Shown in pieces: positions 42,916 to 51,359 of a stretch of DNA of 64,000 nt (position 1 is the first letter of the stretch; each line of letters begins with the position of its first letter). Position numbers and translations under genes: made by a program. The stretch is from Prevotella sp. GTDB taxonomy: Bacteria; Bacteroidota; Bacteroidia; Bacteroidales; Bacteroidaceae. Location of the stretch: contig JAGCDZ010000010.1 in assembly GCA_017650905.1 (NCBI GenBank), positions 1-64,000 of the forward strand. Reading direction: 5' to 3'. The notes under the pieces are model-generated. The model made no database searches. It was not told the origin of the DNA and saw nothing but the letters and a program-made list of their open reading frames with translations.

Positions 42916-44130
42916 TTAGACTAAATCGATGTACATATTTTGCAAATCAGCGACATTCTCCACAATATCATAGCCAGTATCGACTATTTGTTGGGAATAG
43001 ACTGGGCGGTTATTGTGGATAGCAAACTGGCGAATCATGGCCTTAGTCCATTCTTCCACTCTATCATTTAATGAAAGGCAAATTACTAGATCAGTCAGAC
43101 AGGCCTCTTGAGGCACGTCATCCGAAATGACACAAGGCAAACCAGAACACTGGGCTTCTACAAACGCGATTCCCAGGCCTTCATGTATAGAAGGAAAAAG
43201 AAACACATCAGAGGCCATCAACAACTCGTTCACATCCGTTCTTGTTCCTAAAAACTTAACCTTTTCTGATAAGGAGAGCATCTCAACTTTACTCTCTATA
43301 GCACTCTTCAGTTCTCCATCACCAATTAGTAATAACAATGCATCTGGATTATGCTCAAGTAGATGCTTAAAGATAGATAGTATAAATTGATGGTTTTTGG
43401 CCTTTACAAAACTGCCCACATGACAAACAACCATTGTTTGCGGATTGATTCCTAGTTGTTCTCGTTTTTCTTGACGTATCGTTTCTGAAAACTGATAGAG
43501 TTTTGTATCAATAGCATTAGGCAGAATCATGGCCTTTTGAGCTAATTTCTTTCCAAAAAGCCATTCTGCGGCATCTCTTCCGCAGGCAAAGTAATCCGTC
43601 AGATAAGGTCTCATCTTATGTTTAAGCCATGTCCGAACAATCAACTTTAGGTCAAAGGGAACATGGGAACTATGAGCATGGGCAATAATATGAGGAATTT
43701 TCCGTCTTGATGCTTCTTTATAAAAGAAATAACCTGATTCAGAACATTGTCCATGAATAATCATATATTCTGGATGCTGATCAAAAAAATTTTTGATTTG
43801 CTTTTTATATTGAGGGACTGTCCAAGGACGTAACGGTATAAAACGATAGATTCGGCCCCCTAATTGCTCTATCTCATCCTCATATGCTCCTCGCTCTTCC
43901 CGATGTACCACGAAGTCGAACTGGACCTTCGTACGATCAATGTGACGATAATAGTTCATGACCATTGTTTCAGCTCCACCCCTATTCAGGATCGTAAAGA
44001 GCATTAAGACCCTTATGGGGACGTCAACGTCAACGGGAACGTCAACGTCAACGGGAACGTCAACGGGAACGTCAACGTCAACGGGAACGCTTGGGGCGGC
44101 AGGAGTTACAGGATGTGTATTATCGTTCAT
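42916..44130 (-). CDS. Glycosyltransferase family 4 with repeat-encoded N-terminal extension
   Basis: A 404-residue GT-B enzyme. The family sequence starts at about residue 40 (RVLMLFTILNRGGAETMVMN). Nucleotide-sugar binding is by VCHVGSFVKAKNHQFILSI and SIHEGLGIAFVEAQCSGLP. Residues about 15-38 are Val-Pro-Val-Asp repeats encoded by a 12-unit hexamer array. The frame extends upstream to 44190, but the ATG at 44130 overlaps the stop of the upstream gene as ATGA, so it is preferred. A normal family member starts directly before RVLML, so the array has become part of the protein. Confidence 0.87.
   Translation of the reverse strand: MNDNTHPVTPAAPSVPVDVDVPVDVPVDVDVPVDVDVPIRVLMLFTILNRGGAETMVMNYYRHIDRTKVQFDFVVHREERGAYEDEIEQLGGRIYRFIPLRPWTVPQYKKQIKNFFDQHPEYMIIHGQCSESGYFFYKEASRRKIPHIIAHAHSSHVPFDLKLIVRTWLKHKMRPYLTDYFACGRDAAEWLFGKKLAQKAMILPNAIDTKLYQFSETIRQEKREQLGINPQTMVVCHVGSFVKAKNHQFILSIFKHLLEHNPDALLLLIGDGELKSAIESKVEMLSLSEKVKFLGTRTDVNELLMASDVFLFPSIHEGLGIAFVEAQCSGLPCVISDDVPQEACLTDLVICLSLNDRVEEWTKAMIRQFAIHNNRPVYSQQIVDTGYDIVENVADLQNMYIDLV
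44017..44088 (-). repeat. Hexamer repeat in a GT4 gene, 12 units
   Basis: GGGGAC followed by eleven units of GTCAAC or GGGAAC, no imperfections. In the reading frame it gives Val-Asp and Val-Pro pairs. It is the most regular hexamer array in the window. Confidence 0.9.
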
Positions 44131-44876
44131 GTTATCGTTCTGATTCGTCGCATCAGGCGCACCCGCCACTGCGTAATCTTGGGTAGCCACGACATAGAAT
44201 AGTGGTGAATGGTGTGGGTGTTATTTGTAAGTTCGATCTTCCCTGTCAGAGAGTCCATCGGACAGAGATAGTCTGCCGGATAAATGGTGACAACGGGAAC
44301 GTCAACGGGAACGTCAACGGGGACGGAGGAGTTAGCGTTATCGTTAACGTTGACGTTCTGAAGCGTGCCATCTAATTTAAGACCTTTTTGCAGAAGCAAA
44401 TCCGTGACTAACGGAATCATGGTGTAGGGATTCCATTGTCCGTCTTCCAGATAGTAACTAAGTGCAGAGAAGCCATCAAGTATCTCTTTATATAAGAAGA
44501 AACCTTTCGGAGCGGCTAAGCCTAAGCCTGGCGCCACGTGAATATTGCCCAAAGCATCAGGCTTTTCCCAGCCCATAAACGGCCCTCGCTCTACCAATTC
44601 ATCAATGGGTCTGATCACCTCTACATCCGTATCGAAATAGACACCGCCCTTATGATAAAGCACCCAAAAACGCGCTACATCACTGACAAAGGCATACTTC
44701 CCAGCCTGGTAGGCGTCACGGGTATAGGGCATCATGTTCACATCGAAGTTATCCTCATTCCATTCCTTGATCTCATAGTCAGGGCAATACTTCCGCCAAG
44801 AGGTGATGCAGCGTTGCACCGACTTTGGCTTCTCTTTAGCTCCAAACCAGCAATAATGAATGACCTTGGGAATCAT
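44127..44876 (-). CDS. GT32-type glycosyltransferase with in-frame hexamer insertion
   Basis: A 249-residue capsular glycosyltransferase of the GT32/OCH1-like family: MIPKVIHYCWFGAKEKPKSV at the start, WNEDNFDVN, and the DXD motif GGVYFDTDVEVI near residue 90. GLGLAAPKG and IHHYSMSWLP follow in the C-terminal part. Residues about 175-197 come from a hexamer array (NVNVNDNANSSVPVDVPVDV), inserted before the conserved VTIYPADYLCP. Part of the array reads in one orientation and part in the other. The gene is joined to the next by an ATGA overlap. Confidence 0.88.
   Translation of the reverse strand: MIPKVIHYCWFGAKEKPKSVQRCITSWRKYCPDYEIKEWNEDNFDVNMMPYTRDAYQAGKYAFVSDVARFWVLYHKGGVYFDTDVEVIRPIDELVERGPFMGWEKPDALGNIHVAPGLGLAAPKGFFLYKEILDGFSALSYYLEDGQWNPYTMIPLVTDLLLQKGLKLDGTLQNVNVNDNANSSVPVDVPVDVPVVTIYPADYLCPMDSLTGKIELTNNTHTIHHYSMSWLPKITQWRVRLMRRIRTIT
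44289..44360 (-). repeat. Hexamer repeat in a GT32 gene, two opposed orientations
   Basis: GACAAC, GGGAAC, GTCAAC, GGGAAC, GTCAAC, GGGGAC, then a break GGAGGA, then GTTAGC, GTTATC, GTTAAC, GTTGAC, GTTCTG. The second half is the reverse-complement form of the first, so two arrays appear to have met head to head. Confidence 0.85.
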
Positions 44877-44888
44877 ATTAATTTTAAT

Positions 44889-44918
44889 GTCAACGGGAAC
44901 GGGAACGTTAACCCTAAC
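44889..44918 (-). repeat. Hexamer repeat between glycosyltransferase genes, five units
   Basis: GTCAAC, GGGAAC, GGGAAC, GTTAAC, CCTAAC, filling most of the gap between the GT4 stop (44919) and the GT32 start (44876). The array occupies the ribosome-binding region of the GT32 gene. Confidence 0.85.
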
Positions 44919-46163
44919 TTATAGGAGTTTGTAGAGCTTCTCTATTTCTGTAGTATTGCTATAGTCGTGTGCCAGGAGGTAGCTGACCATTGACTGCTGC
45001 TGCACCTTGTCGTTCAGAAACTCGGCGATGCCCTTGGCACAACCTTTATTGTCCATAGGTACGATGACTCCGTCGATGCCATCCTGAATCTGAGAAGTGG
45101 CTGTCGGATAGTTTGTGACCACTACTGGTTTGCCAAGCATCTGGGCCTCACGGACTGTGACGGCATTGCCTTCGTAGCGGGAGGGCTGAACATAGATGTC
45201 GCAGGCCTTGATATAAGGATAGGGGTTTTCTTTCTTCCCAAGAATAATCACCTGTCCTTCCATACCTTCCTCAACAATACGCTGACGAATGAGAGACTCT
45301 TCACCACCATAGCCTATCAAGTACCAGCGACAGTGACATTGAACATTGAACATTGAGCATTGAACATTAAGAGACGAAAGGATAGCCGGCACGTTGTCGT
45401 AGTTCTTGGGATGGGTAAAGCGGCCAACGGAGAGGAGGTTGATGACACCCGCTTCACGGGGCATTTCCTTGGCCACTTCTTCTGGTGTCATTTCTTCTGC
45501 ACGACTCCTGACAAAATCTGCTGACAGGATGTTATGGATTTCCACGATTTTATCCTTAAGCGTAGGAAATACGGTAAGGAAAGCCTTTGTAACATCAGCT
45601 GAGATAGATACAATACGATCAAATTTGCTCCATACAGGCAACTCTATTTCTGTATTGACGTCTATCTTCGAATAATCGGTATGAATCCAACAGACTTTTC
45701 GCTTGGCACGTACCTTATTTAATACGATATTATGAGGTGTCAGGAAACTCACCGCCAAATCATATTCTCCAAACTGATCAAGTGACGGCAGATACGGTTC
45801 CACATTGTTCATCACATACTGGAAGATTGATGCATCTTGCAAATTCTTCCTTCTTCCTTCTTCCATCTTCCATCTTTTATGTTGCCATTTCGCCTTCAGT
45901 CGTCCCCAAACCACTCCGAATAAACCTTTACTCAACGCATCTTTCATGGGGCGTTCAATATAGGCATATGTTTTGATCTCAGGCAGCAGGTGTACCTCTT
46001 TGGGGATATATCTCATCAGTTCGCCCTGATGGCTATAGACAAACAGGTCGACGTCATATTTCGTATAATCCATCGTCCGTAGCAATCCGATAAGACTGAT
46101 TTCAGCCCCTCCAAGCTCAAGGTAATGAATAGCAAATAACAGGCGTGGATTTTTGCCTTTCAT
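44919..46163 (-). CDS. Glycosyltransferase family 4 with two heptamer-repeat insertions
   Basis: A 414-residue GT-B enzyme: LLFAIHYLELGGAEISLIGL at the start, LLSVGRFTHPKNYDNVPAIL and SRYEGNAVTVREAQMLGKPV later. Two segments are encoded by heptamer repeats: KMEEGRRKN near residues 95-106 and SSLNVQCSMFNVQCHC near residues 266-280, both in frame and both in loops. Since 7 is not a multiple of 3, loss or gain of one unit would break the frame. An ATG seven codons upstream (46184) is possible; the internal MKGKNPRLL fits the family better. Confidence 0.87.
   Translation of the reverse strand: MKGKNPRLLFAIHYLELGGAEISLIGLLRTMDYTKYDVDLFVYSHQGELMRYIPKEVHLLPEIKTYAYIERPMKDALSKGLFGVVWGRLKAKWQHKRWKMEEGRRKNLQDASIFQYVMNNVEPYLPSLDQFGEYDLAVSFLTPHNIVLNKVRAKRKVCWIHTDYSKIDVNTEIELPVWSKFDRIVSISADVTKAFLTVFPTLKDKIVEIHNILSADFVRSRAEEMTPEEVAKEMPREAGVINLLSVGRFTHPKNYDNVPAILSSLNVQCSMFNVQCHCRWYLIGYGGEESLIRQRIVEEGMEGQVIILGKKENPYPYIKACDIYVQPSRYEGNAVTVREAQMLGKPVVVTNYPTATSQIQDGIDGVIVPMDNKGCAKGIAEFLNDKVQQQSMVSYLLAHDYSNTTEIEKLYKLL
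45338..45365 (-). repeat. Heptamer repeat inside a GT4 gene, four units
   Basis: ATTGAAC, ATTGAAC, ATTGAGC, ATTGAAC in register, inside the coding region (sense strand GTTCAAT). Same unit as the 26-copy array at 63543. Confidence 0.85.
45844..45878 (-). repeat. Second heptamer repeat inside the same GT4 gene, five units
   Basis: TTCTTCC three times, ATCTTCC, ATCTTTT in register. A different unit sequence but the same 7-bp period. It encodes KMEEGRRKN on the sense strand. Confidence 0.75.
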
Positions 46164-46222
46164 GATTTTACAATTTGCATACACTACTTACACTTTGATG
46201 CAACATACTGGATTTAAAGCAT

Positions 46223-46258
46223 TTGCTTAGTGTAAGCAATCCTCAATAATGTAAGCAA
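46223..46258. repeat. Palindrome and direct half-site downstream of the VapE gene
   Basis: TTGCTTA and TAAGCAA flank GTG (46223-46239), a perfect 7-bp inverted repeat. A further TAAGCAA lies at 46252-46258, 19 bases after the previous one. No T tract, so a terminator is unlikely; protein binding sites are more likely. Confidence 0.5.
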
Positions 46259-46266
46259 TCATCATT

Positions 46267-48345
46267 TTATTCCTTTTGACGCACCAGATACTGGCGGCTG
46301 TTACCGATGCGACGGCCTTTAAGGCCAGGGATGTTCTTCAGATAACGGCCAAAAGTAGACACGCCATTAGCCTTCAGACCACTGCCTGCAATGTAACGCA
46401 GTCTTTCATAGATAGCCGTGGGCGACAACCATTCTCCTTCCTCCTCACTCGCAACCGGTTCGTAATATTCGTGGAAATACTGCACAGCAGGAGGGACAAT
46501 CTGATACCGCCGGTTATGTTCCTGAATTTCCTGAATCTCTTCTGGCGTAAACCACCATTGCATCCGCCTTTCCATCACCAACGTATAGGCCTGGCCATAA
46601 AGTGCCTCGTAATTGGGTTCATAATCTGTATCAATAGGTGCCGTCAGGTGTACACAGATAAATCGACGACTGCCTGTAGGATCTGCCAGCACCTCTGTCT
46701 CATTCGTTGTGGATATAAACGAAGCATAGCGCTTGAACTCCTCAACATGTTTGCCATAGGGACGCTTCACCTTCACGTTCGGTAACTGTATAATATTCTT
46801 CAGGAAACCCTGCTGTATTTTAGGAGAAATCTTATTGAACTCATCGAGGTTGATAAGCAGGAAATTGTGCATCGCCTGCAATGTAGGTCGCTGGTCACTG
46901 ACATCCTGCGTCTCGATAAAACCCCAGCTCAGTTCCCGTGGCAGCAGACTACGGCAGAACTTCGACTTGCCATCGCCCTGTGAGGAGATGAGTAACGGCA
47001 CTACCGAATTGCCATACTCCTGACGGATTGGCAACCACTGCGCCACCATATAGAGGAACCACTTCTTAAACCATATCTCCCACTGCGGAATATCGCAAGG
47101 CACGGTTCGTGCCAGCATCGCGATATGGTCCGTCTTACCATCCCAGGCGTTACTTACCTTTAGCAGATAGTCCTCCACGGGGTTGCTCTGTCTGATAAGG
47201 TTCGAGTGAACATAGCGGCGTACATCCTTATCCCTCACATCGAGGTTGGCAAGTCTCGCTTCAATGGCCATCCCGTTAATGACGGCCTCGTCGCAGGGTT
47301 GCCAGTCCTGTATCCACGTATTGTTAGGACGATACTCTGTATAGCCCATCACTGTATTATAGCGGAACACATAGCGAGTGGTCAGGAATTGGATAAGCTT
47401 CCTCGTTGTCTGACTCACATCCGAATCCTCCTGATTACGTCGGGGTTTGTTCTCCGTATAGACGGCTGAGACAATACTCCTAAAGGTGTCCTCATCGTAG
47501 ATGCTCTTATATTTATGATGATTGCGAATGTGAAGGAAAGCTTCTTCCTCTGGCACGCTCATCTCGCAAAGCCTTACAGCTAATTCAGTGATATAGGCAT
47601 CATACCGTTGTGACTCTATAACATCGCAGGTAGCTTCATAAGCCAGTTCTGCTGCCCGTTTGTACATCCGCTCGTAGTCGGCATAGAGCCTCATATCCGT
47701 CTCGCGCTGCTCTTCTTCCCCTCCTATGTTAGGAGGTATTGACAATCCTTCTGTCTGTACCATCAGCGGCACAGGCAAAGGGTTATAATATGGTGCAGGA
47801 TCCAATGTCATACGGAAACAACTCTTTGCCGTTACAGTCTGGCGTTCAACGGGTTTTGGAAGGATACTGCCATACACTCCGAAAGCTACCTCGTAGGCCT
47901 TTTGGCAGAAGTTGTCGATGTCGGTTTCTGTCTCTGGCATCAGCCCGTTTTTAGGGGCTACGGCTACCATAATCTCTACACTCCTGCCATCTGCTCCAGC
48001 AAAGGATGCTAATGTCATTGGCAGCATCTTTGTGGCCTCCTTTACAGCTTCGATATCCTCTTGTCGCAGCAAATCGCCTATATGGAGCATGACCAAGCCA
48101 TTAAATACAACAATCCGAAGGTTACCATTTTCCGTCTTTTCCATCTCCACGGAGGGATAAACCCTCACCACGGAATACTGATTTTCGTACAGGGGCGAAT
48201 CACCATTGTCAGCTATGTAGCGACGCAGCCTACCGACATCCTCGGCTTTCGTGTCCTTCTGGATACGCTCCATCAGCCACTCAACAGTCTTTAACTGCAA
48301 GTGCAGAACATTATTCTTGTCTTTTCTAAGTATAGTCAGTTTCAT
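46267..48345 (-). CDS. BT4734-type/VapE (virulence-associated E) primase-helicase protein
   Basis: A 692-residue protein. The N-terminal region (about 1-200) resembles the BT4734/VirE N-terminal primase-like domain. A linker follows, then a VapE superfamily-3-type helicase domain (about 430-600) with Walker A SSQGDGKSKF, Walker B LLINLDEFNK and the arginine-rich sensor DPTGSRRFICVHL. Such proteins are common on Bacteroidales mobile elements and are often found near capsule loci. It has no part in sugar synthesis. A DUF6078-like gene lies upstream; palindromes lie between the two. Confidence 0.85.
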   Translation of the reverse strand: MKLTILRKDKNNVLHLQLKTVEWLMERIQKDTKAEDVGRLRRYIADNGDSPLYENQYSVVRVYPSVEMEKTENGNLRIVVFNGLVMLHIGDLLRQEDIEAVKEATKMLPMTLASFAGADGRSVEIMVAVAPKNGLMPETETDIDNFCQKAYEVAFGVYGSILPKPVERQTVTAKSCFRMTLDPAPYYNPLPVPLMVQTEGLSIPPNIGGEEEQRETDMRLYADYERMYKRAAELAYEATCDVIESQRYDAYITELAVRLCEMSVPEEEAFLHIRNHHKYKSIYDEDTFRSIVSAVYTENKPRRNQEDSDVSQTTRKLIQFLTTRYVFRYNTVMGYTEYRPNNTWIQDWQPCDEAVINGMAIEARLANLDVRDKDVRRYVHSNLIRQSNPVEDYLLKVSNAWDGKTDHIAMLARTVPCDIPQWEIWFKKWFLYMVAQWLPIRQEYGNSVVPLLISSQGDGKSKFCRSLLPRELSWGFIETQDVSDQRPTLQAMHNFLLINLDEFNKISPKIQQGFLKNIIQLPNVKVKRPYGKHVEEFKRYASFISTTNETEVLADPTGSRRFICVHLTAPIDTDYEPNYEALYGQAYTLVMERRMQWWFTPEEIQEIQEHNRRYQIVPPAVQYFHEYYEPVASEEEGEWLSPTAIYERLRYIAGSGLKANGVSTFGRYLKNIPGLKGRRIGNSRQYLVRQKE

Positions 48346-48360
48346 AATCCATTTTTAGTT

Positions 48361-48442
48361 TGTCCCACGGCCTGGGACATTTCTTAAGAACCGCTTATCG
48401 TTGTTAAACTACCATCATTTTTTTGTCCTAGGATTTGGGACG
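48361..48442. promoter_or_regulatory. Two operator-like palindromes before the VapE gene
   Basis: TGTCCCA-5 bases-TGGGACA (48361-48379) is a perfect inverted repeat. TGTCCTA-5 bases-TGGGACG (48424-48442) is an imperfect copy with the same spacing. The two start 63 bp apart, close to six helical turns, and lie 15 to 100 bases upstream of the VapE start codon. Confidence 0.6.
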
Positions 48443-48445
48443 TTT

Positions 48446-48883
48446 TTACGGTAGTTTCTGGAAATCATATCCCTCTATATAAGATTCAAAAATCACTTCT
48501 TTTCCGTTGCTGTAGGTCTTTACCAGTTCTTGTATCCACGCCTGCTGCTCAGGAGTCAACAGCCGCTCACCATGCTGGTAGCGGTAATAAGTGCCCTTGC
48601 TGCCAAGGTATTCCGTCAGTTGTAACCTGACGAGATGACGAGTATGTCTGTCACGCACCAAGTCATATAGGTTACCAAAGCCCCTTGCCATTCGCATACG
48701 TTCCGGCTTTTGATAATACATACATACACCTTCTTTCAAGGCATTAGGCAATACACAGGGCCATTTTGTTACCTCAGTGGGCAAGCTTTTATAGGCCAAA
48801 TGCCTCAAACACATATCCTCCATCTTGCAAGCATCATTCTGACACACAGCCCACCATTCCGGTATTTCCATGAAATCAATCAT
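48446..48883 (-). CDS. DUF6078-like small protein of the VapE module
   Basis: A 145-residue hypothetical protein. An N-terminal Cys cluster (WWAVCQNDACKMEDMCLRHL, Cys at about 14, 19 and 25) suggests metal binding. The rest is helical, with a helix-turn-helix-like stretch (RLQLTEYLGSKGTYYRYQHG). Small Cys-containing proteins of this type accompany VapE genes in Bacteroidales. Probable role in regulation or replication of the module; the family name is from memory and not certain. Confidence 0.6.
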   Translation of the reverse strand: MIDFMEIPEWWAVCQNDACKMEDMCLRHLAYKSLPTEVTKWPCVLPNALKEGVCMYYQKPERMRMARGFGNLYDLVRDRHTRHLVRLQLTEYLGSKGTYYRYQHGERLLTPEQQAWIQELVKTYSNGKEVIFESYIEGYDFQKLP

Positions 48884-48895
48884 ATTTTGTCATTT

Positions 48896-48923
48896 TGCCT
48901 ACACTTATTACAACTGCCTACAC
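48896..48923 (+). repeat. Direct repeats upstream of the VapE module
   Basis: TGCCTACAC occurs at 48896-48904 and 48915-48923, 19 bases apart, directly upstream of the DUF6078-like gene. The same 19-base spacing is seen for TAAGCAA downstream of the VapE gene. Confidence 0.5.
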
Positions 48924-49009
48924 CATATAAACAGTTGTGTTTTAATGTATTACTTCATAATGTATGCAGTGTATGTAAATTCATAAGTAGTTTTCCCAAT
49001 CGATAACTA

Positions 49010-49786
49010 CTATTCAACTTTCATAATCACATATCCAAAATTATAAATGATTCTTCTTAGTAAACTTATAATACGCCATTCTATTTTGTATTTTAAATTA
49101 TAAATAGGCTCTAATGGTTTATCGACTCTCCATTCGCCTAAAGCAAGATGCTTGCAAAAACTACCTTCTACTTTAATTTGGGGATCGAAAGCATCCGATG
49201 GAAATACAATTAACCCAGATTTACACTTTTGTATGTTTTGAACTTTCGGTTTCCAATCATACCCATATTGGCGTGCAATTTCTGCTTGAATATAGGGTAA
49301 TAGAACCATGTTGTATTTTAAGGGGTATGGTAAGTCAATGTGGTCAGATGTGATAAAATTTCTATTCTCATAATAATCTAGACATCTCTTTATGAAAGGA
49401 TGATTCTTAATTGCGCCAAAACAATGAGAAGTAAGGTATTGTGAAGAGAATCCCCCCTCAAAGTGAATAGAACTTTCTTTTCCTATAAAAGCTTCATGTT
49501 GCAATAAAGAATCAAATGATTTATAAACAAGTGCATCAGTGTCAAGGTAAATCCCTCCTTCGCGATAGATAACATATAGTCTTACATAATCAGCAGCGTA
49601 TGCCCATTTTTTTTGTGATAATGCCTCCTTGAGATAGATAGAATCAAAATCCTTTATGGCTTCTATATCCCATAATTTCAGTTCATAGTCAGGGAGATTA
49701 TCCTTCCAACTATTAATACAGTTTTGAATCTTCTCAGGAAAAGGTTCTCCACTGAACCATGTGTAATGTATGATTTTGGGAATCAT
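49010..49786 (-). CDS. GT32-type capsular glycosyltransferase
   Basis: A 258-residue GT32/OCH1-like transferase: MIPKIIHYTWFSGEPFPEKI at the start, LKLWDIEAIKDFDS, and the DXD motif GGIYLDTDALVY near residue 90, then SHCFGAIKNHPF and HLALGEWRV. It transfers a hexose from a nucleotide sugar to a growing glycan in the cytoplasm. Its start codon lies one base after the stop of the upstream GT2, so the two are translationally coupled. Donor unknown. Confidence 0.9.
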   Translation of the reverse strand: MIPKIIHYTWFSGEPFPEKIQNCINSWKDNLPDYELKLWDIEAIKDFDSIYLKEALSQKKWAYAADYVRLYVIYREGGIYLDTDALVYKSFDSLLQHEAFIGKESSIHFEGGFSSQYLTSHCFGAIKNHPFIKRCLDYYENRNFITSDHIDLPYPLKYNMVLLPYIQAEIARQYGYDWKPKVQNIQKCKSGLIVFPSDAFDPQIKVEGSFCKHLALGEWRVDKPLEPIYNLKYKIEWRIISLLRRIIYNFGYVIMKVE

Positions 49787-49787
49787 T

Positions 49788-50570
49788 TCAATGAAGTTTT
49801 CTAAAGAAGTAATAATACAAACGATAGAGCCAGAAAAGGAATCGATTACCTCTCAAAATCTGAATTATATCATGATTCTCCTTATAGAAATGATAATAAA
49901 CAGATATTGCGGGGAATTCTTTTAACAAGTTTTTTTGTTCAACTAGAGCTTCATTATGATTGGTATGAGATACCCCACTCGTATCATAGTTGGCTACCGT
50001 AATGGGAATAGAAGCAATTGAACAATTATTTAAAACTAAAGAGCGAAAATAAAACCACCAATCTGATACAATTTTCTGGTCTTCTCGATATAATCCATAT
50101 TTCTCAAAGACTCTTTTCTTTATAAAAGAAGCCTGATGAGGAATCCATGTGAAAGTAAGTTTGCGTAGAATACCTTCTGGAGAGAAATCATCCTGTTCTA
50201 TGACAGATTCATTATTTTTTCCCATTGAATGTATTCTTCCTACATAAATATCCTTGTCCACCAAATATAATTGAGCTTCTATTAATGTATCTTTGTTAGA
50301 TAAGGAGTCGCCAGAATTAAGAAATAACAAATAATCTCCTTTTGAGACCATTATGCCTTTGTTCATTGCATTGTAGATTCCATCGTCTGGTTCACTTATA
50401 TAATAGCTCATATAATTGGAATATTCATCTATTATCTCTTTGCTACCATCCGTAGAACCACCATCAATGACAATCCACTCAAAATCTTTCGATGTTTGAA
50501 AGACAACACTTTCGATTGTCTTTCTCAGACCTTCTTTATTGTTATAATTGATGGTAATGATACTAATCAT
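49788..50570 (-). CDS. Glycosyltransferase family 2 (WcaE-like)
   Basis: A 260-residue GT2 resembling WcaE-type transferases: MISIITINYNNKEGLRKTIE, VIDGGSTDGSKEIIDEY and a NSGD motif in place of the DXD near residue 90, followed by HQASFIKKRVFEKYG. The frame extends five codons upstream (50585); the ATG at 50570 directly precedes the conserved first strand. The last helix is rich in aromatic residues. Confidence 0.9.
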   Translation of the reverse strand: MISIITINYNNKEGLRKTIESVVFQTSKDFEWIVIDGGSTDGSKEIIDEYSNYMSYYISEPDDGIYNAMNKGIMVSKGDYLLFLNSGDSLSNKDTLIEAQLYLVDKDIYVGRIHSMGKNNESVIEQDDFSPEGILRKLTFTWIPHQASFIKKRVFEKYGLYREDQKIVSDWWFYFRSLVLNNCSIASIPITVANYDTSGVSHTNHNEALVEQKNLLKEFPAISVYYHFYKENHDIIQILRGNRFLFWLYRLYYYFFRKLH

Positions 50571-50621
50571 CTTTTGTTGATGCATATATAGTACACCAGT
50601 GGTATTCGTTAAACAACTGTA

Positions 50622-51359
50622 TTATGAATAGGATGCTATTCCTAGTTCTTTCTTCATAGCCATCAGTTTTTCCTCATCGTCTTCCGACATCTCCGATATT
50701 CCTATCGAACGTTTCCCTTGGTAATACTGGTCAAAGATCTTCTCCAATTCTTCTTCGCTTATCCGTTCTTCAACAGGATAAAGTTGTGATTCATGTTCAA
50801 GAATCTGGTCAATGGAAAATCTTGTTGCAATAATCTTAGCAGGTACACCTGCAACTACTGCATAAGGAGGCACAGGCTTTGATACAACTGCACCTGCAGC
50901 GACAATGGATCCTCTGCCGATGCTGCAATGAGATAGCAATATTGTCCCAGCACCTACCCATGCATCTTCACCGACAACTATCTCGCCATCTACATCATTG
51001 ATATGTAATATCCCCGCCAAATACTGAGGTATACCTACTGTTGGGACATGGTCTCCTGGAATAATGATACAACCAGCGCCGACTGCTGCATACTTTTTAA
51101 TTCTAAGTTTTCCTTTATGTGATATAAAATTAAAATGATTTTGTATTCTCGTATAATCTTCTAAATAAACATTTTTAGGCACTGTGGTCATTTCGTAATC
51201 TATATCACAATGTTCACCTATTGATGCATAATTTGATGAATCTCTATTATGAATATAATAATCTTGTAGCTGATACCACATTTTATGATTCTCCTTGCCA
51301 ATGAGCCACAAAAATATTTTTATTCGAAGATTGGAAAGTTTCTTTTTAAAATGATTCAT
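50622..51359 (-). CDS. Hexapeptide-repeat acyltransferase
   Basis: A 245-residue left-handed beta-helix acetyltransferase (LbH, about 60-185): IKKYAAVGAGCIIIPGDHVP, VVGEDAWVGAGTILLSHCSI, GRGSIVAAGAVVSKPVPPYA and the closing VAGVPAKII. It would O-acetylate a sugar. The C-terminal about 60 residues are acidic helices. It starts on an ATGA overlap with the GDPD gene, so the two are coupled. Confidence 0.87.
   Translation of the reverse strand: MNHFKKKLSNLRIKIFLWLIGKENHKMWYQLQDYYIHNRDSSNYASIGEHCDIDYEMTTVPKNVYLEDYTRIQNHFNFISHKGKLRIKKYAAVGAGCIIIPGDHVPTVGIPQYLAGILHINDVDGEIVVGEDAWVGAGTILLSHCSIGRGSIVAAGAVVSKPVPPYAVVAGVPAKIIATRFSIDQILEHESQLYPVEERISEEELEKIFDQYYQGKRSIGISEMSEDDEEKLMAMKKELGIASYS

Noticed and set aside
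44131..44190. Upstream start of the GT4 gene inside the GT32 gene
   Set aside because: It would overlap the upstream gene by 64 bases, while the ATG at 44130 forms a standard ATGA overlap.
46223..46239. Terminator after the VapE gene
   Set aside because: A perfect but short A/T-rich dyad with no T tract; better explained as a protein-binding site.
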